The position numbers and the translations under genes are program-made. Below, one piece after another: positions 1 through 14,296 of a DNA stretch of 64,000 bases. Source of the stretch: Lentzea sp. NEAU-D7 (lineage in GTDB: Bacteria; Actinomycetota; Actinomycetes; Mycobacteriales; Pseudonocardiaceae); contig NZ_JAPJDL010000011.1 in NCBI RefSeq assembly GCF_026242055.1, forward strand, positions 1 through 64,000. The letters run 5' to 3'. The notes below the pieces were generated by a model. It had not been told where the DNA came from and made no database searches. It saw only the letters and a list, made by a program, of their open reading frames with translations. Position 1 is the stretch's first letter; each line of letters starts with the position of its first letter.

Positions 1-110
1 TCTGGCGGCCGCCGCCGCTGGCCGCCGCCGCCGCTGGCCGCCGCCGCCGCTGGCCGCCGCCGCTGGCCGCCGCCGCCGCTGGCCGCCGCCGCCGCTGGCC
101 GCCGCCGCCC
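1..110. repeat. GC-rich 16-bp tandem repeat
   Basis: About seven copies of a 16-base unit (CTGG followed by CCG triplets), one shortened to 13 bases, run from the window edge. A 16-base period cannot keep one reading frame, so this is not a protein repeat of the neighbouring gene. It looks like a slippage-prone simple repeat downstream of the LacI-type gene. I see no gene between it and that gene's stop. Confidence 0.75.
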
Positions 111-273
111 TCGACGAAACCTGCGTCCAGTGGCGCTGCGCTCTGCTGAAGCCGCGTCCCGGGGTGGCGCCGCATTCGCTGGCACCGCGTCGTGCACGCA
201 TTGCCGCCCTGCTGGTGCCGCGTCCAGCGGACACCGCCACCCAACAGACACCGCCTCCAGGGCGCGCGCCGGA

Positions 274-1305
274 TCAGGCGCTTGCGCGGCGCACCAGAGA
301 CGTCGGCAGCAGCAGCGAGGGCGGAAGACCGGCGTCGCCCGCCAGCTCGCCCAGCAGCCGCCACGTCATCGTGCGGCCGAGCTGCTCGACGTCCTGGCGG
401 ACGGTGGTGAGCGGCGGGGTCGCGGTCGACGCGAGCAGGGAGTCGTCGAACCCCACGACCGCCACGTCCTCGGGCACGCGCCTGCCTCGGGCGTGCAGCA
501 CCTTCAGCACGCCCAGGGCGATGATGTCGGCGGCGACGAACACGGCGTCGATCCCGGGGGCGCGGTCGAGCAGTTCCGACATGGCGATGGCGCCGCTCTC
601 CGGGGTGAAGTCGGCCTCCGCCACGAGGTCCGCGGACAGCTTCGCCTCGCCGAGGCCCCGTCGCCAGCCGCTGAGCCGGTCCAGGCCCGCCGCCATGTCG
701 CGCGGGCCCGCCACGGTCGCGATCCGGGTGCGTCCCAGTGAGACCAGGTGCCGCACGGCGTCGAGGCCGCCGGTGAAGTTGTCCGAGTCCACGAACGGGA
801 CCGAGCCCGCCGCGAGCGGGCGGCCGCCCGCCACCACCGGCAGGCCGAACTCCTGGAGTCGCAGCGGCAGCGGGTCGTCGCCGTGCAGGCTCACCAGCAG
901 CGCGCCGTCGACGTGACCGCTCGCCAGGTAGGCGAGGAGGTCGTCGTGGTCCTCCGGGCGGCTCAGCATCAGCAGCAGCTGGATGCGCCGGCCGGTCAGC
1001 TCCGCGTGCACGCCGCGCAGCACGCCCGCGAAGAACGGGTCGCCGAGCACCCTGCTGCCCTGCTCGGAGATGATCAGCGCGATGGCGTTCGCCCTGTTGC
1101 CCGCGAGGGAGCGGGCCGCCTGGTTCGGGCTGTACTTGAGATGGGTGATCGCCGTGCGCACGGCGTCGCGGGCCTTGGCGCTCACGTACTGCTCGCCGTT
1201 GATCACCCTGGAGACCGTCGACTTGGACACGCCGGCCAGCCGGGCGACCTCTTCGATCCGCGGGCCGGGCCGTCGTTGCCGGTCGATCTCCGTCATGACG
1301 CACAT
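274..1305 (-). CDS. LacI-family repressor, CelR-like
   Basis: A 343-residue LacI/GalR-type repressor. The N-terminal helix-turn-helix (about residues 14-40, with the hallmark VSKSTVSRVINGE) is followed by a hinge helix (SPNQAARSLAG) and a periplasmic-binding-protein-like effector domain to the C-terminus. Its gene lies just downstream of the GH9 cellulase gene, and two copies of the 14-base palindrome known as the CelR operator in Thermobifida lie between the two cellulase genes. I infer that it represses the cellulases and is released by a cello-oligosaccharide. No operator is visible at its own start. Neither the ATG at 1305 nor the one at 1296 has a strong ribosome binding site. Family is certain; effector is inferred. 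Confidence 0.88.
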   Translation of the reverse strand: MCVMTEIDRQRRPGPRIEEVARLAGVSKSTVSRVINGEQYVSAKARDAVRTAITHLKYSPNQAARSLAGNRANAIALIISEQGSRVLGDPFFAGVLRGVHAELTGRRIQLLLMLSRPEDHDDLLAYLASGHVDGALLVSLHGDDPLPLRLQEFGLPVVAGGRPLAAGSVPFVDSDNFTGGLDAVRHLVSLGRTRIATVAGPRDMAAGLDRLSGWRRGLGEAKLSADLVAEADFTPESGAIAMSELLDRAPGIDAVFVAADIIALGVLKVLHARGRRVPEDVAVVGFDDSLLASTATPPLTTVRQDVEQLGRTMTWRLLGELAGDAGLPPSLLLPTSLVRRASA

Positions 1306-1385
1306 CGTAGGAGTCCGCGACCGCCGGACCGGTGTGACGAAACGCTCGTGTCGCCCGTTCGTGAGAGCGCGACCGCGGTTGGGTA

Positions 1386-1425
1386 CGGGACGGGACGCCT
1401 GTGCCGTGCAGAACGTCCCGTCCCG
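1386..1425 (-). terminator. Hairpin terminator after GH9 gene
   Basis: A perfect 12-base inverted repeat (1386-1397 with 1414-1425, 16-base loop) begins 7 bases past the GH9 stop codon. It lacks a T run, as is usual for high-GC actinobacteria. It separates the cellulase transcript from the repressor gene. Confidence 0.7.
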
Positions 1426-1431
1426 AAGTCG

Positions 1432-6310
<4,879 letters not shown>

Positions 6311-6327
<17 letters not shown>

Positions 6328-7273
6328 CCTTCAGGCCGCGGCGCAACGCGTCCACCTCGTCGGCGAACATCCGGCGCGAGATCTCCGCGCTTTCGACGAG
6401 CGAGGAACCGTGGAACGTGCCGGGGTACAGGCGCAGCTCGGTCGGTACACCCGCGTGCGCGAGCCGTCGCGCGTACTCGACGCCCTCGTCGCGCAGTGGG
6501 TCGTACTGGCAGGTGGTGACGAACGCGGGCGGGAGCCCGGACAGGTCGGTGGCACGGGCCGGGGCGGCGTACGGCGAGACGTCGTCGCCGCCCGGTTCGG
6601 TGCCCAGGTAGGCGGTCCAGCTGTAGATCGCGTTGGGGCGGTTCCACAGCGGGGTGTCGACGTAGTCCCGCATCGAGTCGGTGTCGAGCCGGTCGTCGAG
6701 CTCGGGGATGCCGAGGAGCTGGAAGGCGAGTTCGGGACCGCCTCGATCGCGCGCGAGCAGCACGGTCCCGGCGGTGAGCCCGCCACCCGCGCTCTCGCCG
6801 CCGACGCCGAGCCGGGCGGGATCGATGCCGAGCTCGCCGGCCTTGGCAGCGACCCACGTGAGGGCCGCGTAGCAGTCCTCGACCGGTGCCGGGAACGGGT
6901 GCTCTGGAGCGAGCCGGTAGTCGACGGACACGACGACGACGTTCAGCTGGTCCACGACCTTCAGCACGTGAGCCTCGAACATCTCGACGCTGCCGATGAC
7001 GAACCCGCCGCCGTGGATGTACACCAGGCCGGGCACGGGGTTCTCGCGGCCGGCGCGGCCGTAGACGCGCACCCGCACGTCCGGTGCGCCGGACGGACCG
7101 GGAACCGTCTCGTCGCGGACGTCGATCGGGTGGGCCGGCTCGTACACCGGGATGAGGTTCGCCAGCTCCGACTGCTGGGTGCGGGCGGCGACCAGTGCCT
7201 TGTAGTCGGTCATGGTCACCTGCGGCAGCATGTCGAGCCAGGGCAGCAGTTCGGGATCCAGGTCGTAGCTCAT
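6311..7273 (-). CDS. Alpha/beta-hydrolase esterase, HSL (type IV) family
   Basis: A 320-residue cytoplasmic esterase or lipase of the hormone-sensitive-lipase family. The oxyanion-hole motif HGGGF is at 87-91, the nucleophile S161 in GESAGGG, the acid D258 in YDPLRDEG and the histidine H288 in GTFHGS, so the triad is complete. The ATG at 7273 is preferred because GAGG lies 9 bases upstream; an in-frame ATG at 7282 has GAGG directly abutting it. It converges on the GH5 gene with a 17-base tail overlap and diverges from a PucR-type regulator gene that may control it. The substrate is unknown, probably a short acyl ester. Confidence 0.92.
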
Positions 7274-7372
7274 GGGACCCATCCTCGGCTCGGAACGGCG
7301 GTGCGGGCAGCCGACACGTGGCGGGCTATTCGGACATCCGGCCAGCCACCTGTCGGGGGCTATGGTGACGGG

Positions 7373-8365
7373 ATGAAGGGCCTGCTGCTGAGGTTGTCCG
7401 GGCTGGACGCCGACGCCGAGAGCGCGGTGAGGGTGATCGGGTTCTTCGATCGCCTGATCACCGAACGCGCGGGCCTGGACGTGTTGGTGCGCAGCACGTC
7501 CGAGCTCGCCGGGTGCCCGGCCGGCCTGCACGCGCCCGCCCAGGGCCTCCTGCTGCGCGCCGACGCCGGGGGAGCGGTCACGGCGGGCCCGGTGCCCGCG
7601 AAGGCCTCGATCCGCGCACTTGAAGGCGGCGTGGAGGTCTGGGTGGCCCGGCAGGGCGCGCCCGCGCCGCTGGACGACATGCTGCTGGAACGGTTCGCGA
7701 TCGCCGCCGCCGTGCTGCTCGAACACTCCAGCGTGCCCCTGCCGGAACTGGGCGATCCCGCGCTGGTCGAGCTGGTCCTGTCCGAAGGTGCCGGCACGGC
7801 GGAACGTTCTCGCGCGCTGCACCTGCTCGGCGTCCCCGCCACGGCGCCGTTGCGCGTGCTGGCGGCCACCGGGGACGTTCCCGGACGTTCGGTGCTGCTG
7901 GGGGCCGTGCGTGCGGTGCTGGCCACCGAGGTCCCGGAGACCACCGGCCGTCTCGGCGTCGGCCCGTCGCTGCCCGCGATCGACGCGGCGAAGTCCTGGC
8001 AGGCCGCGCGGACGGCGTTGCGGTACACATCGGACAGTGAGCCGGTGGTGTGGTGGGAAAGGCTCGGGAGCCTGGCACTTCTGGCCGATCAGGTGGCCCT
8101 CGCCGACATCGATGCCTTGCCCGACGTGCGCGCGCTCGACCGGCTGGCCGCGGAGGCGGGCATGATCACGGTGCTGGACGCGTTGTGCGCCACGGGTTCG
8201 GTGCGCAAGGCCGCGGCGGCGTTGCACCGGCACCACAGCACCATGCCCGCACGGCTCGCCCGCGCCGAGTCGGTGCTCGGGTTCGAGCTCGACTCGGCGG
8301 CCGGTCGGTTCCGGCTCCACCTGGCGCTGATGTTGCGACGACTGCGGGAGAACGCCGCCGACTAA
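7373..8365 (+). CDS. PucR/CdaR-type transcriptional regulator
   Basis: A 330-residue protein whose last 60 residues (about 268-325) form the helix-turn-helix of PucR/CdaR-type regulators, recognisable in VLDALCATGSVRKAAAALHR followed by an RLARAESVLG helix. The N-terminal 260 residues would be the sensing region; I recognise no ligand motif there. It is divergent from the esterase gene with a 99-base gap, which suggests local control. TATGGT lies 6 bases before the ATG with no clear ribosome binding site, fitting a leaderless transcript. Confidence 0.75.
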   Translation: MKGLLLRLSGLDADAESAVRVIGFFDRLITERAGLDVLVRSTSELAGCPAGLHAPAQGLLLRADAGGAVTAGPVPAKASIRALEGGVEVWVARQGAPAPLDDMLLERFAIAAAVLLEHSSVPLPELGDPALVELVLSEGAGTAERSRALHLLGVPATAPLRVLAATGDVPGRSVLLGAVRAVLATEVPETTGRLGVGPSLPAIDAAKSWQAARTALRYTSDSEPVVWWERLGSLALLADQVALADIDALPDVRALDRLAAEAGMITVLDALCATGSVRKAAAALHRHHSTMPARLARAESVLGFELDSAAGRFRLHLALMLRRLRENAAD

Positions 8366-8375
8366 GCTCGATCGC

Positions 8376-9167
8376 ATGATCGATTCGACGGAAGCGCTGG
8401 AGTCGCTGGAGCAGCTCACTGTCGGGTGGCGCGCCATGGTGCTGGACCGGAACCCGGATGCCGACGTGCGCGATCTCCCCGGCATCGCGGTGCGGTGGGC
8501 GGACTGCCGGTTCCCGTTCTGGAACTGCGTGACGCTGACCGAGTCCGGCATCGGAGCCGACCTGCTCGCGCAGCGCTTCGCCGAAGCCGCCGACGTCATG
8601 CGGACGAAGCAGGAATTCGGTTTCCTGTGGGTGTTCGAGGGCCTGGCGGAGGGTGCCGACCTCGACGCGCTGGCCGGTCGTGCCGGCCTCGAGCACGCCT
8701 TCCCCGGCACCGGGATGGCGGGCGACCTGCTGCCGATCCCCGAGCCCTCGCACGCGGAGCTGACGTTCGAGCGGGTGACGACCGACGACCAGCTGCTGGC
8801 GTACGCGGACATCAACTCCCGTGCGTACGGCTTCGGCGTGGAGGCCGGGCGCGACGGCATCGCCGGTTCGGCGCTGTGGAAGAGCGGCGTGCACGCGTAC
8901 CTGGGCCTCCGGGACGGCGTGCCGGTGACCTGCGCGGGTGCGGTCGAGACCGCGGGCCGGCTCTTCGTGGTGCTGGTCGCGACCGAGCCGGGGTGGGAGC
9001 GCCGGGGTTACGGCGAGGCCGTGACGCGCAAGGCGTTGTACGAGGCCTGGCGGGCCACCGGGATCACCCGTGCCACGCTGCACGCCACGGCCGCCGGAGC
9101 GCCGGTCTACCCCCGGATCGGGTTCGAGCCGAACTCGCCGATCAGGTTCTACGCGCTCAAGGGCTAG
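8376..9167 (+). CDS. GNAT-family N-acetyltransferase
   Basis: A 263-residue protein. The GNAT fold occupies the C-terminal half (about 130-263), with the acetyl-CoA-binding signature LVATEPGWERRGYGEAV and the closing VYPRIGFEPNSPIRFY. The N-terminal half resembles a degenerate second GNAT domain. The acceptor substrate is not evident. It starts 10 bases after the PucR-type gene; TAAGCT sits 7 bases before the ATG and there is no ribosome binding site, so it may have its own leaderless start. It converges on the next gene with an 11-base tail overlap. Confidence 0.85.
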   Translation: MIDSTEALESLEQLTVGWRAMVLDRNPDADVRDLPGIAVRWADCRFPFWNCVTLTESGIGADLLAQRFAEAADVMRTKQEFGFLWVFEGLAEGADLDALAGRAGLEHAFPGTGMAGDLLPIPEPSHAELTFERVTTDDQLLAYADINSRAYGFGVEAGRDGIAGSALWKSGVHAYLGLRDGVPVTCAGAVETAGRLFVVLVATEPGWERRGYGEAVTRKALYEAWRATGITRATLHATAAGAPVYPRIGFEPNSPIRFYALKG

Positions 9168-9822
9168 TCCCGTGATCGGCTCGGGCTGCTGCCGGATCTG
9201 ACCAGCCCCGCGAGAGGGGGAGACGTTCGGATCGGAGCGCGTCGCGCTGCTGGACCACCCACTGCTCCACCTGGTCCGCGGACTCCGAGACGGACCGGTC
9301 CGTGGTGTCGAGCAGGTGGGTGCACCACCGCGGGTCGTCGGCTGTCCAGCCGGTCCAGCGGTCCCAGGCCATGTCCGGCCAGCCGTCGTCGACGACGGCG
9401 CCGGGCAGGTGCCGGGGGTTCGTGGCGTGCTCGCGGTGCCAGGCGGCCCAGCCGAGGAAGGCGCCGACCGCCCGCGCGTCCCACCGGCCCGCGTCGCGCG
9501 CGGTGAGCCTGCTGCGCCTGACCTCGTCGGACACGTCGACCAGGCACACCGCGATCCCGTCCAGCAGCGGGGCGCTCGGACAGGCCAGGACCTCGCCGAG
9601 CGGGGACTGGCCGGTGAGCAGGAGGTCGACCCCGCGGTCCTGGTACTCCAGCGCGCGGCGCACCCACCTCTCGGTCTCGCGGTGGCGCCAGTGGCGATCG
9701 GGGTTCTCGGGCACGCCGACCTCGTCGAAGTCGTGCACGGCGAGCCGCTCCAGCCGCTCGCCCGCGGCGAAGGCGAGCGTGGTCTTGCCCGCACAGCTGG
9801 ACCCGGTCAGCTTGAGCAGCAC
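9157..9822 (-). CDS. P-loop kinase/ATPase of unknown substrate
   Basis: A 221-residue single-domain P-loop protein. The Walker A motif GSSCAGKTT is at 7-15, and DVSDEVRRSRLTARD resembles the lid region of small-molecule kinases. It could be a nucleoside, shikimate-like or antibiotic kinase; the sequence does not decide. The GTG start at 9822 places the P-loop at the extreme N-terminus, as in that family. A TetR gene ends downstream on the same strand. Confidence 0.75.
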   Translation of the reverse strand: MLLKLTGSSCAGKTTLAFAAGERLERLAVHDFDEVGVPENPDRHWRHRETERWVRRALEYQDRGVDLLLTGQSPLGEVLACPSAPLLDGIAVCLVDVSDEVRRSRLTARDAGRWDARAVGAFLGWAAWHREHATNPRHLPGAVVDDGWPDMAWDRWTGWTADDPRWCTHLLDTTDRSVSESADQVEQWVVQQRDALRSERLPLSRGWSDPAAARADHGTSP

Positions 9823-9906
9823 CGCACCAGGGTGGCAGGTCAGGAAGGTGTGCTCGAACGTTTTCCAGGCCCGCGCCTGCCACCGGACGAACTCCCGGGA
9901 CGCGAC

Positions 9907-10557
9907 CTAGCCGCTGACGGGAGCGAGCCACATCCCGGCGAGGGCGTCGACCAGTCCTGTCGCGGCGTCGGGCCAGCTCGCCCGCGGGGTCGGGGTGCCG
10001 TCGGCGAGGGCACGCTCGCGTTCGGCGATCATGTGCACCAGCAGCTGGCGTGCCATGTCGTGGCGTTCGGCGCGCACGTCGTCCGGCAGGTCGGCGAGGC
10101 AGGCGTTCAGGCCCGCCAGGATGCGCACCTGGGACGGCGACGAGCGCGTCTCCTCCACGATGATCGGCCGCAGCGTCGGGTCGGTCATGACCTGCGCGCC
10201 GAACCGGGCGAACCAGGTGGGGCTGCCGACCGCTTCCAGGTGCTCGGTGACCGGGCGGACGAGGCAGTCGAGCCAGTCGCGCAGGCCGGGCGAGTCACCG
10301 AGGCCGGTGACCATCCGCTGCCTGATCTCCTCGATGTGCGCCAGGTGCTTGCGCGTGATGGCCCGCACGAGGTCGGCCTTGGTGCCGAAGTGGTAGCCGA
10401 CGGCGGTGTTGTTGCCCTGGCCGGCCGCCTCGCTGACCTGGCGGTTCGAGACGGCGACCACGCCGTGCTCGGCGAAGAGCCGCTCGGCCGCCGTGAGGAT
10501 CAGCTCGCGCGTGGCGTGCGCGCGCTCCGTCTTGGACTGGCTGTCCACCTTGGTCAT
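9907..10557 (-). CDS. TetR-family repressor
   Basis: A 216-residue TetR-type repressor with an N-terminal helix-turn-helix (about residues 12-58, ILTAAERLFAEHGV followed by NNTAVGYHFGTKADLV) and an all-helical ligand domain. The ATG at 10557 is chosen because GGAGG lies 5 bases upstream. It is divergent from an MFS efflux gene, and a clear dyad lies between them, so it most likely represses the pump and itself until a drug-like ligand binds. The ligand is unknown. Confidence 0.92.
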   Translation of the reverse strand: MTKVDSQSKTERAHATRELILTAAERLFAEHGVVAVSNRQVSEAAGQGNNTAVGYHFGTKADLVRAITRKHLAHIEEIRQRMVTGLGDSPGLRDWLDCLVRPVTEHLEAVGSPTWFARFGAQVMTDPTLRPIIVEETRSSPSQVRILAGLNACLADLPDDVRAERHDMARQLLVHMIAERERALADGTPTPRASWPDAATGLVDALAGMWLAPVSG

Positions 10558-10605
10558 CGTCACCTCCGCTTCGGACATCCGGGACATCCTCGCACCACCC
10601 GATGT

Positions 10606-10625
10606 TAAGTCAAGTGACTGACTTA
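10606..10625. promoter_or_regulatory. Predicted TetR operator
   Basis: TAAGTCA (10606-10612) and TGACTTA (10619-10625) form a perfect 7-base inverted repeat with a 6-base spacer in the tetR/MFS intergenic gap. Its right arm overlaps TAGACT (10624-10629), the predicted -10 element of the pump gene, so binding would block that promoter. Confidence 0.75.
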
Positions 10626-10636
10626 GACTCGGTGGC

Positions 10637-12007
10637 GTGCTCCTCGAAGAAACGCCCCCGGTGACCCGTCCGAACGTCGTCGTGGCCGTGCTGGCACTGG
10701 GCGGCATCACGGTGTCGCTGATGCAGACGCTGGTCATCCCGCTGCTGCCGAGGTTTCCCGCACTGCTGGGCTCCTCACCCGGCGACACCACCTGGGTGAT
10801 CACCTCGACACTGCTGGCCAGCGCGGTCGCGACCCCCGTCGTCGGCCGGCTCGGCGACATGTACGGCAAGCGCCGGATGCTGCTGGTCAGCCTGCTCATG
10901 CTGGTCGCGGGCTCGGTGATCGCCGCGCTGAGCTACTCGCTGGTGCCGCTGGTCGTCGGCCGCGTTGTGCAGGGACTGGCGGTGGGCGTCATCCCGCTCG
11001 GCATCAGCATCATGCGCGACGAGCTGCCGCTCGAACGGCTGGCCGGGGCGACGGCGCTGATGAGCGCCTCGCTGGGCGTCGGCGGAGCGCTCGGCCTGCC
11101 CGCGGCGGCGTTCCTGGTCGAGCAGAGCGACTGGCACATGCTGTTCTGGACGTCGGCCGCGGCCGGTGTTCTCGTGCTGGTGGCGGTCCTGGTCGTCGTG
11201 CCGGAGTCGCCGGTGCGGGGCGGCGGGCGGTTCGACGTCCTCGGCGCGCTGGGGCTGTCGGTCGCGCTGGTCTGCCTGCTGCTCGGCGTGTCGAAGGCGT
11301 CCACCTGGAGCGGCGCCACCACCGCGGGCCTGTTCGTCGCGGCCGCCGTCGTGCTCGGGCTGTGGGGCTGGTGGGAGCTGCGGTCACCGCAGCCGCTGGT
11401 CGACCTGCGCACCACGGCCCGGCGTCAGGTGCTGCTGACCAACATCGCCTCGGCGGTGTTCGCGTTCGCCATGTTCGCGCAGTCGCTGGTGCTGCCCCAG
11501 ATCCTGCAGCTGCCGGTCTCGACGGGCCACGGGCTCGGCCAGTCGCTGCTCGTCACGGGCCTGGTGCTGGTGCCGTCCGGCCTGGTGATGATGGCGACGG
11601 CGCCGGTGTCCGCGCGGATCTCGAACGCGCGGGGCCCGCGCGTCACGTTGGTCCTCGGCGCGCTCGTGGTCGCTCTTGGTTACGGCGCAGGGGTTTTCAT
11701 GCTGACCGCGGTGTGGCAGCTCGTCGTGGTCTCGGCCGTGATCGGCGCGGGAATCGGCCTGGGCTACGGCGCGATGCCCGCCCTGATCATGGGTGCCGTG
11801 CCGACGTCGGAGACGGCCGCGGCCAACAGCCTCAACACGCTGATGCGCGCGATCGGCACGTCGGTGTCGAGCGCGGTGGCGGGCGTCGTGCTCACGCAGG
11901 TGGGCGTGCCGTTCAGCTTCCAGCTGATCATGGGCCTGGGCGCCGCGACCGCGCTGCTGGCAGTCGTGATCGCGGCGTTCATCCCCTCGGCACGTCCGGT
12001 CAGCTGA
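10637..12007 (+). CDS. MFS drug efflux transporter, DHA2-like
   Basis: A 456-residue integral membrane protein with about 14 hydrophobic segments, the size and topology of the DHA2 (EmrB/QacA) drug:proton antiporter family. The loop motif GRLGDMYGKRRML follows the second segment, and there is a proline-rich segment near LGVGGALGLPAAAF. It starts with GTG; TAGACT sits 7 bases upstream and there is no ribosome binding site, suggesting a leaderless transcript. Control by the divergent TetR gene is inferred from the operator. The exported drug is unknown. Confidence 0.9.
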   Translation: MLLEETPPVTRPNVVVAVLALGGITVSLMQTLVIPLLPRFPALLGSSPGDTTWVITSTLLASAVATPVVGRLGDMYGKRRMLLVSLLMLVAGSVIAALSYSLVPLVVGRVVQGLAVGVIPLGISIMRDELPLERLAGATALMSASLGVGGALGLPAAAFLVEQSDWHMLFWTSAAAGVLVLVAVLVVVPESPVRGGGRFDVLGALGLSVALVCLLLGVSKASTWSGATTAGLFVAAAVVLGLWGWWELRSPQPLVDLRTTARRQVLLTNIASAVFAFAMFAQSLVLPQILQLPVSTGHGLGQSLLVTGLVLVPSGLVMMATAPVSARISNARGPRVTLVLGALVVALGYGAGVFMLTAVWQLVVVSAVIGAGIGLGYGAMPALIMGAVPTSETAAANSLNTLMRAIGTSVSSAVAGVVLTQVGVPFSFQLIMGLGAATALLAVVIAAFIPSARPVS

Positions 12008-12947
12008 AGAACCGCGTGAGCTCGCGGGCGACGAAGTCCGGCTGCTCCTCGGCGAGCCAGTGGCCGGACCCGTCGACGCGCACGACCTCGAACTGGTTCG
12101 CGACGTTCGGCAGCGCGCCCAGGAACTGGTCGTAGGACGAGATCGAGGCCAGGCCCAGCACCGGCGGCGTCAGCTTGGCGTACGTCTTGCCGTCCGCGAT
12201 GTCCTGGTGGAACGCCTGGTACCAGCCGTTGCTCGCGCGGATGGCGTCCGGCGAGTTGTAGTTCTGCGCGTAGATCCGCCGCGACCGCTCGTCGATGGCG
12301 GACGGCGTGAACGCGGTGTTGGCGAACAGCCAGTCGACCAGGTAGCGGAACCGGCCTGCCAGCAGCTGCTCGGGCAGGCCCATGACCTGGTTGAACGCGA
12401 ACCACCAGAGGCTGAACCCGCCCGGCGGGGGCAGCAGCGGGATCTGGTAGAAGCTCTCGTCGGGGTGCAGCACGTCCATGAACGCGACCTTCTTCGTCGC
12501 GGCGGGGAAGTTGGCCGCGAAGGCGAACGCGACCATGCTGCCCAGGTCGTGCCCGACGATGTTGACCTGGTCGTACCCGAGCTTCTTGACGAGCTCGTGG
12601 ATGTCGGTCGCCATCGTCTTCTTGTCGAACCCGCCCTGCGGCTTGTCCGATCCGCCCTGGCCGCGCATGTCCACCGCGATGACGCGGAACTTCGTCGCGA
12701 GCGCGGGCATGATCTTGTTGTACAGCCACCACGTCTGCGGCCATCCCGGCAGCAGGAGCAGCGGTTCTCCCCGCCCGCCGGTGACGTGGTGCAGGCGCAC
12801 GCCGTTCACCTCGGTGTAGTTGTGCTTGAAGCCGGGGAGGTTCGGCTCGGGTGCCGGCCTCCCGGTGTCGGCACCGGCGGTCCCCGTGCCCGCGGCGAGC
12901 GCGGCGCCCGCACCCAGCGCGAACACCCTGCGCCTGTTCAGCTCCAT
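12000..12947 (-). CDS. Tat-exported epoxide-hydrolase-like enzyme
   Basis: A 315-residue alpha/beta hydrolase. The N-terminus NRRRVFALGAGAALAAG is a twin-arginine-type signal. The mature part has PGWPQ in place of the HGXP motif, the nucleophile D134 in GHDLGS, and a late histidine (about 296) in GSGHWL. An aspartate nucleophile points to epoxide hydrolase or haloalkane dehalogenase rather than an esterase. The start at 12947 is preferred because AAGGA and a G run precede it; an in-frame ATG at 12962 is possible. It overlaps the MFS gene tail to tail by 8 bases. Confidence 0.85.
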   Translation of the reverse strand: MELNRRRVFALGAGAALAAGTGTAGADTGRPAPEPNLPGFKHNYTEVNGVRLHHVTGGRGEPLLLLPGWPQTWWLYNKIMPALATKFRVIAVDMRGQGGSDKPQGGFDKKTMATDIHELVKKLGYDQVNIVGHDLGSMVAFAFAANFPAATKKVAFMDVLHPDESFYQIPLLPPPGGFSLWWFAFNQVMGLPEQLLAGRFRYLVDWLFANTAFTPSAIDERSRRIYAQNYNSPDAIRASNGWYQAFHQDIADGKTYAKLTPPVLGLASISSYDQFLGALPNVANQFEVVRVDGSGHWLAEEQPDFVARELTRFFS

Positions 12948-13094
12948 GTTCCTTGCCCCCATCCGTTGCTCGGCGCGGACATCCGAACAAGCGGCGCTCG
13001 AGCACGAGTGGAGATCAGGGAACGAGGTGGTGGGCGACCTTCGGGCAGATACCGCCCTCGCTCTCGCGGTCCTCGGCGGTCCACCCGCGCGGCC

Positions 13095-13946
13095 TCACCC
13101 GAGTTCGGCGGAGTCGGTGAGCCGCAGCTTGCGCCGCGCCCGCTGGTAGAACGTCGTCATCCCGAGCCGCACCACCCGCGCGGCACCGGCACGGCCGCGC
13201 AACGACACCCGCTGTCCCGGCTCGACGTACCCCGCGACCATGCCGTCCACCTCCACGGCCAGGCGGCCGCTGGACGGCAGCAGGTCGAGGTCGACCTCGT
13301 CGTTCACCGACAGCACCACGCCCCGGCTGTAGGCGGAGTGGGGGGCGGCCGGGGTGACGAGCAGCGCTTCGACGGACGGGCTGGTGATCGGGCCGCCCGC
13401 GGAGAAGCTGTAGGCGGTGGAGCCGGTCGGCGTGGCCACGATGACGGCGTCGGCGGCGTAGCTGACGAACGGCTGGCCGGCCACCCGGACGGCGACGCGG
13501 GCGCTGCCCTCGCCGGGGATGCGGACCACGGCGACGTCGTTGAACGCGGTGACCGCCTGGTCGTTGAAGCGCGCGTCGACGGCGATGCGGGGTTCGACGG
13601 TGAAGTTCCGGGCGTCGATGGCGCTCAGCGCTGCGGGCAGGTCCGGGACGTCGACCTCGGCCAGGAAGCCGAGTCTGCCCAGGTTGACGCCGAGGACGGG
13701 CGCTCGTTCGCCGTCGGCCATGCGCATGGCGCGCAGCATCGTGCCGTCGCCGCCGAGGCTCACCAGCAGGTCGGCGCGGCGGCCCAGCTCCTCCGCGGTG
13801 ACCGGGGTGGCCTCGCAGCGCAGGCGCTGGATCTCGTCGGAGATGCCGAGGATCTCGACACCGCGCTTGGTCGCCCAGCCGAGGACGGCCTCGACGGCGG
13901 CGGCGGAGTCGCGTCGCGGGTGCAGCACCAGGCCGGCGGCGTGCAC
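13095..13946 (-). CDS. NAD kinase
   Basis: A 283-residue NAD kinase, which makes NADP from NAD and ATP or polyphosphate. The catalytic GGDGT is at 65-69, followed by LGVNLGRLGFL, FNDVAVVR and the TPTGSTAYSFSAGGP stretch that binds nucleotide. The length fits the family. The GTG start at 13946 has GAGGA about 10 bases upstream. In many actinobacteria the main NAD kinase gene lies in a recN/tlyA cluster; this copy stands alone beside an epoxide-hydrolase-like gene, so it may be a second copy. Confidence 0.92.
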   Translation of the reverse strand: MHAAGLVLHPRRDSAAAVEAVLGWATKRGVEILGISDEIQRLRCEATPVTAEELGRRADLLVSLGGDGTMLRAMRMADGERAPVLGVNLGRLGFLAEVDVPDLPAALSAIDARNFTVEPRIAVDARFNDQAVTAFNDVAVVRIPGEGSARVAVRVAGQPFVSYAADAVIVATPTGSTAYSFSAGGPITSPSVEALLVTPAAPHSAYSRGVVLSVNDEVDLDLLPSSGRLAVEVDGMVAGYVEPGQRVSLRGRAGAARVVRLGMTTFYQRARRKLRLTDSAELG

Positions 13947-14081
13947 GTCAGATCGTCCTCTGTCGGGTCACGGCACCAGTCTGCCGAATTCCCGCGCGCC
14001 GTGCGTCCCTCGTCCGAACGGCCGGTGCCCGCGCTCCCGATTCGTTCGGCGTGCGGGCGCGGCCTGGAGGAGGAGTCCTGG

Positions 14082-14296
14082 ATGGACGCACGTTCCCAGG
14101 TCGGCCGCATGACCATCCTGCTGGCCGATCCGATCGTGCGCGCCATCCGCGTGCTCGACAACGGGGACCCTTTGGTGCCGTTGGACTACGCGCCCTGAGT
14201 GCCGCCGGCCTGATCAACTACCCGGCCGAGTGGTGGCACTGGTCCTAGGGCGACCGCTACTGGGCGTTGCTGACCGGCGCCGGTCACGCCGTCTAA
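14082..14296 (+). pseudogene. Remnant of a VanX-like D-Ala-D-Ala dipeptidase (M15)
   Basis: The first 39 codons, behind GGAGGAGG, encode TILLADPIVRAIRVLDNGDP, the usual start of actinobacterial VanX-like dipeptidases, and end in TGA at 14196. In another frame, from about 14205 to 14296, the characteristic C-terminal block reads NYPAEWWHWS, a TAG stop, then GDRYWALLTG. EWWH carries a zinc ligand. Intact family members have about 200 residues, so roughly 350-400 bases of the middle are missing, with a frameshift and a stop. It cannot make an active enzyme. Confidence 0.75.
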
